A stretch of DNA of 64,000 nucleotides from an uncultured Tateyamaria sp. (GTDB lineage: Bacteria; Pseudomonadota; Alphaproteobacteria; Rhodobacterales; Rhodobacteraceae), in contig NZ_CANNCF010000001.1 of the NCBI RefSeq assembly GCF_947503045.1, positions 1,116,001 through 1,180,000 on the forward strand. Direction: 5' to 3'. The notes under the pieces were generated by a model. That model was not told where the DNA came from. It saw nothing but the letters and a program-made list of their open reading frames with translations, and did no database searches. Each line of letters begins with the position of its first letter. Positions within the stretch are counted from its first letter, which is position 1. Below, in pieces: positions 22,257 through 29,386 of this stretch. The position numbers and the translations under genes were made by a program.

Positions 22257-23261
22257 ATGGGACGTATTCAGCTCAAGCAGGTTCAGAAGAAATTCGGTGA
22301 CGTCGAAGTCATCCCGCCTCTGGACCTTGAAATCAACGATGGCGAGTTCGTGGTCTTTGTTGGCCCGTCGGGCTGCGGCAAATCCACCCTGCTGCGTCTG
22401 ATCGCGGGACTTGAGGACACAACCTCTGGCCTGATCGAGATCGACGGCGCGGACGCAACGGCCCTACCACCGGCCAAGCGGCGCCTCGCGATGGTGTTCC
22501 AGTCCTATGCGCTTTATCCGCATATGACGGTGCGCAAGAACATCGCCTTTCCGATGCGGATGGCGGGCATGGATCAGGCCGAACAGGAAAAGCGGATCGC
22601 TTCGGCGGCCAAGGCGCTGAACCTGACCGACTACCTTGATCGCCGCCCCGGCCAGTTGTCCGGCGGTCAGCGTCAGCGGGTAGCCATTGGACGCGCCATT
22701 GTGCGTGAACCGGCGGCCTTCCTCTTTGACGAGCCTCTGTCCAACCTCGACGCTGCCCTGCGGGTCGGCATGCGGATGGAGATTTCCGAACTGCACAAGA
22801 AACTGGCCACCACCATGGTCTATGTGACCCACGATCAGGTCGAAGCCATGACCATGGCCGACAAGATCGTTGTCCTGCAGGCCGGCGTGATCGAACAGGT
22901 GGGCAGCCCGCTTGAGCTCTATCACACGCCGCGCAACAAGTTCGTTGCCGGTTTCATCGGCAGCCCCAAGATGAACCTCATCGAAGGGCCCGAAGCGGCC
23001 AAGCACGACGCCCACACCATCGGCATCCGCCCCGAGCACATCGAGGTATCCACGACCGAAGGACAATGGCAGGGCACCGTTGGTGTGGCCGAGCATCTGG
23101 GGTCCGACACGTTCATCCACATTCATGGCATTCCCGGCTGTGATCCGATGACCGTGCGCGCCAGCGGTGACGTGTCGGTGCGCCATGGCGACACTGTTCA
23201 TCTCACACCGATTGCCTCGCAAATCCACAAGTTCGGGGCAGACGGTTTGCGCATGTCATGA
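22257..23261 (+). CDS. smoK: sorbitol/mannitol ABC transporter, ATP-binding protein
   Basis: 334-residue ATPase of the MalK/UgpC class. Walker [11 protein letters not shown]-loop [10 protein letters not shown], signature [14 protein letters not shown] and Walker [15 protein letters not shown] are all intact, and a C-terminal TOBE/OB region follows ([11 protein letters not shown]). The ATG is preceded by AAGGAG. It powers the SmoFG pore. In the Rhodobacter operon the next gene is usually the sorbitol dehydrogenase smoS; here 118 non-coding bases lead straight to mannitol dehydrogenase. Confidence 0.92.
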   Translation: MGRIQLKQVQKKFGDVEVIPPLDLEINDGEFVVFVGPSGCGKSTLLRLIAGLEDTTSGLIEIDGADATALPPAKRRLAMVFQSYALYPHMTVRKNIAFPMRMAGMDQAEQEKRIASAAKALNLTDYLDRRPGQLSGGQRQRVAIGRAIVREPAAFLFDEPLSNLDAALRVGMRMEISELHKKLATTMVYVTHDQVEAMTMADKIVVLQAGVIEQVGSPLELYHTPRNKFVAGFIGSPKMNLIEGPEAAKHDAHTIGIRPEHIEVSTTEGQWQGTVGVAEHLGSDTFIHIHGIPGCDPMTVRASGDVSVRHGDTVHLTPIASQIHKFGADGLRMS

Positions 23262-23379
23262 GGCAGCGAATGCAACAGCAGTTCCGCGTGACGGACACGG
23301 CGCGCGGGACAGACAGACCGATGCGGGGTCTGCTGATCCCGCAGGCGGAACCCGTGCAAAGTGGCAAGTGGATGAACTG

Positions 23380-24861
23380 ATGTTGGACTCGATACAAAAG
23401 CTTTCGAACTCCGGTCTGCGTGACCTGCCCACCGCTGTAAATGTGCCGGCCTATGATCGCTCTGCGATCCGTCCGGGCATCGTGCATATTGGTCTGGGCA
23501 ACTTTCACCGCGCGCATCAGGCGTGGTATCTGCACCGCCTGATGCAGCAGGGTGACGCGATGGACTGGGGCATCATCGGCGCTGGTGTGCGCGCCGGCGA
23601 CGAGGCGCAGCGCAAACGTCTCGAGGCGCAGGACTACCTCACCACGCTGATCGAACTGGACCCGACAGGCCGCTCTGCCGAAGTGACGGGGTCGATGATC
23701 GGCTTTGTCCCGGTCGAGGCGGACAATGCCGCCCTGATCGCACAGATGGCCGACCCGATGATCCGCATCGTGGCCCTGACCGTGACCGAAGGCGGGTATT
23801 ATATCGACCCGGTCACCAAGGCCTTTGATGCCGCGCACCCGGATATGGTCCACGACGCGACCAACCCCGACACGCCCCGCACCGCCTTTGGTGCGATGAT
23901 TGCCGCATTGCGCCTGCGCCGCGATGCAGGCACCGGTCCGTTCACAGGGCAAAGCTGTGACAACCTGCAGGGCAACGGTCGCATCCTGCGCCAGACTCTG
24001 GTGTCGCTGGCCCGTCTGTCGGACCCGACCCTTGCGGATTGGATCGACGCCAACTGCACCTTCCCGGATTCGATGGTCGATTGCATTGTGCCCGCCACCG
24101 GCCCGAAAGAGCTGGAGCTGGTGCGCAGCTTTGGCATCGACGACGCCGCCCCGGTGACACACGAAAACTACCGCCAATGGGTGATCGAGGATTCCTTTTG
24201 CGCAGGCCGCCCCGACTGGGACAAGGCAGGCGCGACGTTCACGGATGATGTGCACGCATTCGAAGCGATGAAGATCCGTATCCTCAATGGCGGTCACCAG
24301 CTGATTGCAGATGCGGGCGAGGTCTGTTCGGTCGAGTTCATCGCAGGCTGCATGGCCCACCCGCTGATCGGCGACTACTTTCGCCGCGTGGCCGGAACCG
24401 AGATCGCGTTGCAGGTCGACCCGGTGCCCGGCATGACGCCGGAAACTTACGTCAACCTGATTGACCGGCGCTTTTCCAACCCCGAAATCGTCGACACGGT
24501 GCGCCGCGTGGCCTTTGATGGCTCCTCGCGCCAGACCGGGTTCATCCTGCCCACCCTGCGCGATGCATTGGCCAAGGGCGACCCCATCGAGGGACTGTCC
24601 CTGTCGCAAGCCATCTGGGCGCGCATGTGCGAGGGCACACGGCAGGACGGCAGCGCAATAGCCGCCAACGATCCCATCTGGGACAGCCTGAACGCTGCCG
24701 CCAAAGCGGCCAAGACCCGCCCCGTGATATGGTTGGACCAGCGCGAGCTGTACGGTGATCTGTCTGACAACGCGGTGTTCCGGGACAGCTTTACGCGCTG
24801 GCTGACGCTGATCTGGGATCAAGGGGTTGAGGCGGCGTTGACGGCCTATCTGAAGGGGTAG
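23380..24861 (+). CDS. mtlK: mannitol 2-dehydrogenase family (polyol dehydrogenase)
   Basis: 493-residue NAD-dependent long-chain polyol dehydrogenase converting mannitol (also arabinitol/sorbitol in relatives) to the ketose. The N-terminal Rossmann segment is IVHIGLGNFHRAHQAWY, and the catalytic Lys/Asn/His motif is KIRILNGGHQLI. The ATG at 23380 starts the conserved LDSIQKLSNSGL region; the frame is open 71 codons upstream, but that part overlaps smoK and is unlike protein. It is the last gene of the polyol operon and the last chromosomal gene before the mobile element. Confidence 0.9.
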   Translation: MLDSIQKLSNSGLRDLPTAVNVPAYDRSAIRPGIVHIGLGNFHRAHQAWYLHRLMQQGDAMDWGIIGAGVRAGDEAQRKRLEAQDYLTTLIELDPTGRSAEVTGSMIGFVPVEADNAALIAQMADPMIRIVALTVTEGGYYIDPVTKAFDAAHPDMVHDATNPDTPRTAFGAMIAALRLRRDAGTGPFTGQSCDNLQGNGRILRQTLVSLARLSDPTLADWIDANCTFPDSMVDCIVPATGPKELELVRSFGIDDAAPVTHENYRQWVIEDSFCAGRPDWDKAGATFTDDVHAFEAMKIRILNGGHQLIADAGEVCSVEFIAGCMAHPLIGDYFRRVAGTEIALQVDPVPGMTPETYVNLIDRRFSNPEIVDTVRRVAFDGSSRQTGFILPTLRDALAKGDPIEGLSLSQAIWARMCEGTRQDGSAIAANDPIWDSLNAAAKAAKTRPVIWLDQRELYGDLSDNAVFRDSFTRWLTLIWDQGVEAALTAYLKG

Positions 24862-24941
24862 GGGCGCGGCTTTGTTCGACCATCAACCCGTTCGCTGTCG
24901 GACGATGCGCGAACGAAATACGTAATCGCGAAACACATCCA

Positions 24942-25029
24942 CCGGGTTCCTCGCAGGAGCTCGGAACATTCATTTCCGAATTTCGATCCACTGGATCGAA
25001 CTTTTTGCTTCGCAAAATGGAAATGAATG
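24942..25029. repeat. folded palindromic element beside the integration site
   Basis: A 10-bp hairpin with two G-T pairs (24942-24964) is followed two bases later by a three-way structure. Its closing stem CATTCATTTCC / GGAAATGAATG is perfect over 11 bp (24967-24977 with 25019-25029). Inside it are a hairpin TTCGATCC / GGATCGAA (24982-25000) and a hairpin TTTTGC / GCAAAA (25003-25017). In the ancestral chromosome it lay directly downstream of tRNA-Tyr on the minus strand, so it may be a tRNA terminator or a repetitive extragenic palindrome. Its last three bases overlap the attachment core. Confidence 0.6.
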
Positions 25030-25033
25030 GTGG
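25027..25033. other. attL core
   Basis: The heptamer ATGGTGG matches 44560-44566 exactly. To its left is chromosomal sequence with the folded element; to its right is the displaced 3' end of the recombinase gene. Short core identity without long direct repeats is normal for large serine recombinases, which exchange over a two-base centre. Confidence 0.7.
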
Positions 25034-25044
25034 ACCTCACTGTA

Positions 25045-25127
25045 GTAGAATCGAACCGTTTGTTCGAGGCTCTACAGGACTGGGAAAGCCAGCTCGCACA
25101 ACATGATCTAAGTGATCTGTGGTGCGA
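25045..25127. other. candidate oriT: inverted repeats upstream of mobC
   Basis: Two inverted repeats lie between the left end of the element and the mobilization genes: GTAGA-AT-CGAAC with GTTCG-AGGC-TCTAC at 25045-25075, and TCGCACAACA with TGTGGTGCGA (9 of 10 paired) at 25094-25127, ending two bases before the mobC start codon. Position next to mobC/relaxase and the repeat layout suggest an origin of transfer and/or MobC operator. The same bases also code for the detached recombinase tail, so selection on protein could confuse the picture. No nic consensus is recognised. Confidence 0.4.
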
Positions 25128-25129
25128 CA

Positions 25130-25531
25130 ATGACAATATCGCGCCATAATTTCAATGACATAGCCGCTGGCAATGATGCCAAGAAACGGGAAGCCCCTTT
25201 CTCGCTGCGGCTGTCCTTTGCCGAAAAAGCTGCTCTGCGTGATCTCGCAGGCGATATGCCCCTTGGTGCCTACATCAAGGCTGTCTTGAAGGATGCCATC
25301 CAGAACAAGAAGAAGATCGCGCCAAGCGCTAATCCCAAAGCTTTGGGCCGTGTTCTTGGCCAGCTTGGTAAAAGCAAACTATCCCAAAACGTCAATCAGC
25401 TCGCCAAAGCGGTGAATGTTGGCGCTCTGCCTGTCACACCGGAGACCGAAAGCGAGTTGCGCCAAGCCTGCGCGGATATTGCCGCGATGCGCCAAGAGTT
25501 GATGCGCGCCCTCAAATATGGAGGGCCATAA
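25130..25531 (+). CDS. mobC: MobC-like relaxosome accessory protein
   Basis: 133-residue DNA-binding partner of the relaxase. The SLRLSFAEKAALRDLAGDMPLGAYIK segment (written in part) looks like a ribbon-helix-helix region, and the C-terminal half (LGQLGKSKLSQNVNQLAKA) matches the bacterial mobilization protein MobC pattern. The ATG at 25130 is chosen over an in-frame GTG at 25112 because the latter lies inside the inverted repeat. The stop overlaps the relaxase ATG by one base (TAATG), so the two are coupled. Confidence 0.8.
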   Translation: MTISRHNFNDIAAGNDAKKREAPFSLRLSFAEKAALRDLAGDMPLGAYIKAVLKDAIQNKKKIAPSANPKALGRVLGQLGKSKLSQNVNQLAKAVNVGALPVTPETESELRQACADIAAMRQELMRALKYGGP

Positions 25532-26901
25532 TGATCCTCAAAGCCAAAGAACGCGGAAACGCGCCCCAACTTGCAAGATACCTCATGTCTATGAAGGACA
25601 ATGAGCATGTTGAACTACATGATTTACGTGGGTTCGTAAGCGATGATTTGGATTCGGCCTTCGATGAAGCGGAAGCGCTGGCAAAAGGCACGAAGTGCAA
25701 AAATCACCTGTTCTCAATGAGCCTGAACCCGCCGCAGGACAAACAGGTGGAATGCCACGTTTTCGAAGCAGCGATTGACCGGATTGAGCGCAAGCTTGAT
25801 CTGACCGATCATCAACGCGCCATCGTCTTCCATGAAAAGGAAGGCAGACGCCATGCCCATGCCGTATGGAGCCGTATCGACAGTGATGCGATGCGCGCCA
25901 AAAACATGGCCTTTTTCAAGCAAAAGCTGATGGATGTATCGCGCGATATCTATCTGGAAAACGGATGGGACATGCCAAAGGGCATGCTGGATCGCTCGAT
26001 GCGCAATCCTCTCAACTATTCCCGCGAAGAATGGCAACAGGCCAAACGCGCCAAGCAAGACTCGAAGCTGATCAAGGCGGCTATTCAGGACGCCTGGAAG
26101 AATTCGGATAGTGCCGAAGCCCTGAAGGCTGCGCTGGAAGAAAAAGGCTTCTTCCTTGCAAAGGGTGATCGCAGATCAGCCGTTGCCATTGATGTGCGCG
26201 GTGAAACCTTCTCGCTGTCCCGCTGGTCGGGCGTGAAGGCAAAGGATGTGCGCGAGCGTCTGGGCAAGGATGCTGATCTGCCTAGCGTTGATCAGACTAA
26301 GGCGCAAATCGCCTCGCGCATGACGGACAAGCTAAAATCCTATCTGAATGACGTCGATGCTGGCTATCGCCGTGCCTCCCCGGCTGTGGAGATGAAACGG
26401 CAAGAGCTGATCGCGCGCCATCAGCAGCAACGCGATGAGGCGACAAAACGTATCCAGCTTCGCGAACAGCGCGAGATGGCAGAACGTGCTGCCCGTTTGC
26501 CGAAGGGTTTCAGCGGAATCTGGTCTCGCCTGACGGGCAAGCTTTCACAGATCAAACAGGACAATGAGTTTGAAGCCTTGCGTGCATGGCAGCGTGACCG
26601 CGCCGAGAAGGATGCGCTCGTCCAGCGCCAGCTTGATGAAAGGCAAAGGCTACAGACGGCTATCAACAAAATGCGCGAAGACCGCGCTCGCGAAGTATCC
26701 GAAATCCGCAAGGAGATTGCAGCCTATATCGCCATGAAGCGTGGGGATGTGCCGAGTCTTGATGCTGCACAAAAAGCAAAGGACATCGCCAAGGACAAGC
26801 AACAGACGCGAAAGCGTGATGACCAGCTTGAACGGGTGCGCCGTGAGCGTTCCCGCGAGAGGAGTCGTGATCGTGGTTTTGATCACGGCCCTGAATTTTA
26901 A
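25531..26901 (+). CDS. relaxase/mobilization nuclease (VirD2-like)
   Basis: 456-residue relaxase expected to nick oriT and pilot the single strand. The metal-binding histidine triad is in VFHEKEGRRHAHAVWSRID (His101, His108, His110). A tyrosine near the N-terminus (RYLMS) is the likely nucleophile. The relaxase domain spans about residues 1-260; the C-terminal part is a charged coiled coil (about 280-450) rich in Arg/Glu and ending DHGPEF. It is coupled to mobC by an overlapping stop/start. No helicase or primase domain is fused. Confidence 0.88.
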   Translation: MILKAKERGNAPQLARYLMSMKDNEHVELHDLRGFVSDDLDSAFDEAEALAKGTKCKNHLFSMSLNPPQDKQVECHVFEAAIDRIERKLDLTDHQRAIVFHEKEGRRHAHAVWSRIDSDAMRAKNMAFFKQKLMDVSRDIYLENGWDMPKGMLDRSMRNPLNYSREEWQQAKRAKQDSKLIKAAIQDAWKNSDSAEALKAALEEKGFFLAKGDRRSAVAIDVRGETFSLSRWSGVKAKDVRERLGKDADLPSVDQTKAQIASRMTDKLKSYLNDVDAGYRRASPAVEMKRQELIARHQQQRDEATKRIQLREQREMAERAARLPKGFSGIWSRLTGKLSQIKQDNEFEALRAWQRDRAEKDALVQRQLDERQRLQTAINKMREDRAREVSEIRKEIAAYIAMKRGDVPSLDAAQKAKDIAKDKQQTRKRDDQLERVRRERSRERSRDRGFDHGPEF

Positions 26902-26925
26902 CGAGCAAACGAAAGGAGGTCGCCC

Positions 26926-27156
26926 ATGACTACCAACATGCGACATACATTAATGCTCAATCTGGACGCGGCACACGCCGCACAACTAAACGATCTGGCC
27001 AAGCACTTTCGGCTTGCCGCTGAGGACACTATCCGGCTGGCCATTCGGCTGACCCATGCCCGATTGGGAAAGCCCGATGTGCTGGTACCGGAGTTCAAAC
27101 CGAGCGCAGAGCGTGAAGAATGGCATGACGACGAAGATGACCACACGCCAAGCTAG
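26926..27156 (+). CDS. small ribbon-helix-helix-like protein of the mob operon
   Basis: 76 residues. The LMLNLDAAHAAQLNDLAKHFRL opening followed by AEDTIRLAIRLTHARLG resembles a ribbon-helix-helix DNA-binding fold, with an acidic tail (EEWHDDEDDH). The ATG at 26926 has AAAGGAGG about 6 bases upstream. It follows the relaxase by 24 bases and is probably cotranscribed, possibly as a copy or transfer regulator. Family assignment is by pattern only. Confidence 0.6.
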   Translation: MTTNMRHTLMLNLDAAHAAQLNDLAKHFRLAAEDTIRLAIRLTHARLGKPDVLVPEFKPSAEREEWHDDEDDHTPS

Positions 27157-27209
27157 CAAATCGGGCGTCAGTCAGCATAACCTAACGGTTACACAGAGAG
27201 GACACAGTG

Positions 27210-27485
27210 ATGATTGACTATGACGACGATTGGCAGGAAGTTTATCACTCTTATCATAATGATCATCTAGAGGAAGAATGTGATACGATCATCAAAAGCT
27301 TAGGTCCGGATGGCGCAAACTTCTTGCACCTCAGAGTGACACCGAAAGGCTGCCGCATCATCGAATTAATTGATCATTACAAAGGCGTAACGCTAACCAA
27401 GGATCAGCTTGATCGCTTCATTGAAGAATTGAAGCTGATATCTGATGAGTTGGGAAAACAGGAGCCGTGGCAAGAAGGCAGCTGA
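27210..27485 (+). CDS. hypothetical acidic protein
   Basis: 91-residue acidic protein of unknown function (MIDYDDDWQEVYHSYHNDH...), predicted alpha/beta with no membrane segment. The ATG at 27210 has AGAGAGGA upstream; a GTG immediately before it is in frame. It is the last plus-strand gene before a two-way terminator, and its codon use is more A+T-rich than the mob genes. No family recognised. Confidence 0.55.
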   Translation: MIDYDDDWQEVYHSYHNDHLEEECDTIIKSLGPDGANFLHLRVTPKGCRIIELIDHYKGVTLTKDQLDRFIEELKLISDELGKQEPWQEGS

Positions 27486-27543
27486 ATTGCCACAAACTTG
27501 CGCGATTTGCGAAGATGAATTCGAGCATAAATAGAACAATAAG

Positions 27544-27573
27544 AAAGAACCGCCCCATCTGAGGCGGCTCTTT
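27544..27573. terminator. bidirectional intrinsic terminator
   Basis: AAAGAACCGCC at 27544-27554 pairs with GGCGGCTCTTT at 27563-27573 with a single mismatch. The A- and T-rich ends serve as U-tracts on both strands. It separates the converging genes ending at 27485 (+) and 27576 (-). Confidence 0.75.
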
Positions 27574-27575
27574 AC

Positions 27576-28025
27576 TTAAAGTAAATCAAGCAGATTAATC
27601 TGCTGAGGCGTTTCTTCTTCAGACGGAAGAAAGATGACGCTTGGTCCGATCAAGACGTAGGGCCGCTTGCCGTGCTGGACGTGCATACCGTGATAGAAAC
27701 CTTCTTGGCGCTGTCCTGCTGCTGTGTTGCTACGGACAATCTGGCCATAAGTTTGCGGCTCTCCATCGAAGAATTTTGCAGGGATGAGTTGGTAAGCTTC
27801 AACGGAGCGTGACTTGCCATTGGAAACCATTCCGGTGTTCACCCACATGGCGTTTTGCCATTTGAACGGCTTTCTCACGGCACCTTCGAGTCCGATCTTA
27901 TCGGCGCTGTAGGAGGCGGCGATATCACCTTCGCCGATGATCTTATCCCTCTTGTGGCACCAGGTGCCTGATTCAAAGCGGGATGGATCGATGCGAAATT
28001 CTTTCTTTGCGATGGGAGCGCTCAT
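27576..28025 (-). CDS. hypothetical protein, second gene of a coupled pair
   Basis: 149-residue soluble protein of unknown function (MSAPIAKKEFRIDPSRFESG...), with a conserved-looking WQNAMWVNTGMVSNGKSRSV core and an acidic tail. The ATG at 28025 overlaps the stop of the upstream 78-residue gene (ATGA), so the two are translationally coupled. The longer open frame upstream of this ATG only repeats that neighbour in another frame. No domain recognised. Confidence 0.6.
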   Translation of the reverse strand: MSAPIAKKEFRIDPSRFESGTWCHKRDKIIGEGDIAASYSADKIGLEGAVRKPFKWQNAMWVNTGMVSNGKSRSVEAYQLIPAKFFDGEPQTYGQIVRSNTAAGQRQEGFYHGMHVQHGKRPYVLIGPSVIFLPSEEETPQQINLLDLL

Positions 28026-28258
28026 GAGCGCCCCGCTTCGTTTGAGGTTTCTGGAGTATCTGCCAGCGGCAGGCGCAGGACGATACGGCCATTGATTGGG
28101 CAGGTTTCCAGTTGGAGTGTGTATCCCCGCCCGTCCTTGTGCTTCCATGCGGCTCCGACGTTGGTCCAGAAGGACTTTTCGCCCTTTTGATTCACGTGCC
28201 ATGCCAGATAATCCGGCGCGTTCAATGGGAGTGTTTGGTTGGTTTTTTCGCGTGCCAT
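28022..28258 (-). CDS. hypothetical small protein, first gene of a coupled pair
   Basis: 78 residues (MAREKTNQTLPLNAPDYLAW...), with a compact beta-rich look: FWTNVGAAWKHKDGRGYTLQLETCPINGRIVLRLP. Small proteins of this style occur on alphaproteobacterial plasmids and islands as I recall them, but I cannot name a family. A GGAGAAAC ribosome-binding site precedes the ATG at 28258. Coupled by ATGA overlap to the 149-residue gene. Confidence 0.6.
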   Translation of the reverse strand: MAREKTNQTLPLNAPDYLAWHVNQKGEKSFWTNVGAAWKHKDGRGYTLQLETCPINGRIVLRLPLADTPETSNEAGRS

Positions 28259-28321
28259 GTTGTTTCTCCTTTGTTTGGGTCTTGCTTGCTAACGCCCTCC
28301 CGACAAGCCGGAGGCAAAGGA

Positions 28322-28510
28322 TCAGACTTCATGTTCAACACGGATTTTTGGAGCGGGCAGGACATTGAAGGCTGAGCTGCATCCGGTCAGGGATTCATGG
28401 GCTTTTGTTGCAAGCCAGACCGAGACAACGGATAGAAAGACGGCGCGAGATAGAAGAAATCCGGCCAGACCATGACGACCCGCGCTCACGGTTAAAGCTG
28501 CCGCGTGCAT
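28322..28510 (-). CDS. possible small single-span membrane protein
   Basis: 62 residues with one hydrophobic stretch (GLAGFLLSRAVFLSVVSVWL) followed by a polar tail ending KIRVEHEV. The ATG at 28510 has AGAGGA correctly spaced upstream, which is the main reason to accept it; an earlier in-frame ATG at 28546 lacks one. The surrounding 28.26-28.73 kb holds no other candidate gene. Confidence 0.4.
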   Translation of the reverse strand: MHAAALTVSAGRHGLAGFLLSRAVFLSVVSVWLATKAHESLTGCSSAFNVLPAPKIRVEHEV

Positions 28511-28744
28511 TAGTCCTCTAGCGATAATCCGTAACTGGGGCGGCAACGTGCCGCGCTTGCCAGATCAAGACGGGCGGCTGACAGGCATATACAGACCATT
28601 TGTAATCAAGGCCGCGTTGCTCCAGCAGTGCTGGACGCGATGTCCGTCTCAAACCGTCTAAGCGCTTCATACCCATCCACCATTTCGCATTTCAAACAGA
28701 CACCCGAACACACCAGGGGCCTTTGCTGGGCCGATGATGTGCGT

Positions 28745-28794
28745 GGGGCCGAAAGGCCCTGAGTGGTTCGGGGCCTCCTTGAAGCAAAAGGAGG
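28745..28794 (+). promoter_or_regulatory. leader with mutually exclusive hairpins over a ribosome-binding site
   Basis: Three hairpins compete ahead of the gene at 28800. Hairpin 1 is GGGCC-GAAA-GGCCC (28746-28759, GNRA loop). Hairpin 2 is AGGCCC with GGGCCT (28754-28776), which reuses the right arm of hairpin 1. Hairpin 3 is CCTCCTT with AAGGAGG (28774-28794), which overlaps hairpin 2 and pairs the whole ribosome-binding site. Forming 1 favours 3 (site hidden); forming 2 frees the site. The same bases are also an in-frame open extension of the gene (ATG at 28734), so a coding role is the alternative. Confidence 0.5.
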
Positions 28795-28799
28795 ATACG

Positions 28800-28979
28800 A
28801 TGAAACTCGTCTCACGCTTTGAAGCAGCATCCCGCAATACCGCCGAGCTGCACGGCCTTCTCAAGCAGGCCTTTAATGCCTTTGCCGCTGCCCCGCGCGG
28901 CTCAGAGCAGCGCCGCGATGCCTTGGCATCGATGCGCAATATCGAGAATGAACTTAGCTCTCGTCAGCCAGGCTTCTAA
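28800..28979 (+). CDS. hypothetical small protein
   Basis: 59 residues, helical and basic (MKLVSRFEAASRNTAELHGL...), with the pattern RGSEQRRDALASMRNIENEL near the end. The ATG at 28800 follows AAGGAGG by 5 bases. Start codons at 28734/28737 are in frame but lie in the hairpin leader. Function unknown; from memory, proteins of this type are common on alphaproteobacterial mobile elements. Confidence 0.55.
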   Translation: MKLVSRFEAASRNTAELHGLLKQAFNAFAAAPRGSEQRRDALASMRNIENELSSRQPGF

Positions 28980-29103
28980 CCTCATCGCGGTCAACTATCA
29001 GGTTGGCCGTGATAACCTTTTCGTCGCCGGATGGCAGAGGTGACTTCTGACCTGGTTTCTGGTAAAATTTTGCCAATGAAACGGAAAACAATCGGGGTAG
29101 ATC

Positions 29104-29373
29104 ATGGAGCGAGATGTCTATTATTATCAATTCTATACACAGCAAGGCACAGTGAGCATCTTGCCTGAGCCCGCCGGGCGCTGGAAGGTGATGTACGGTG
29201 AAGACAATCTTGGTTCTTATCACTCGCCAGAGGCAGCGGCAGATGATGTAAGCGGTGGGCACACATTTGAGCCGTCCAACGGCGTTGATCTCGGCGAGCT
29301 TGGCATTCCAGATGATCTTGGAGACTGGACCAAAAAGCTCTTTGCGAGCATCAGCCGTTTGCGTCCGGCCTAG
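29104..29373 (+). CDS. hypothetical protein
   Basis: 89 residues (MERDVYYYQFYTQQGTVSIL...), resembling a small beta-strand-rich domain (VSILPEPAGRWKVMYGEDNLGSYHSPEAA, written in part) similar in feel to DUF-type domains that carry a GxY-S-E-AA pattern. The ATG at 29104 lacks a strong ribosome-binding site (GGGGTAGATC). It converges on the RES gene. Not recognised. Confidence 0.5.
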   Translation: MERDVYYYQFYTQQGTVSILPEPAGRWKVMYGEDNLGSYHSPEAAADDVSGGHTFEPSNGVDLGELGIPDDLGDWTKKLFASISRLRPA

Positions 29374-29386
29374 CCAACATGCTGCC

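Larger units (their letters stand above)
25027..25149 (+). pseudogene. detached 3' end of the serine recombinase gene
   Basis: A 40-codon open frame (opening MVDLTVVESNRLFEALQDWE, closing TAA at 25147) with protein-like acidic, helical composition and no good ribosome-binding site. It starts at the attachment core in exactly the frame of the recombinase, whose codon 513 is the ATG of the other core copy at 44560. In the excised circle the two would form one gene of about 552 codons. It overlaps the mobC start by 20 bases in another frame. An independent small gene is the alternative. Confidence 0.7.

Noticed and set aside
24967-25029. Three-way palindrome as the element's oriT
   Set aside because: I first took it for oriT because mobC follows. 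It lies left of the attachment core, so it belongs to the chromosome and not to the mobile element.
25048-25057. GAATCGAACC shared with the tRNA-Tyr T-arm as a long attachment repeat
   Set aside because: The ten-base match is out of register with the ATGGTGG core and is explained by recombinase-tail codons; no longer repeat with the tRNA exists.
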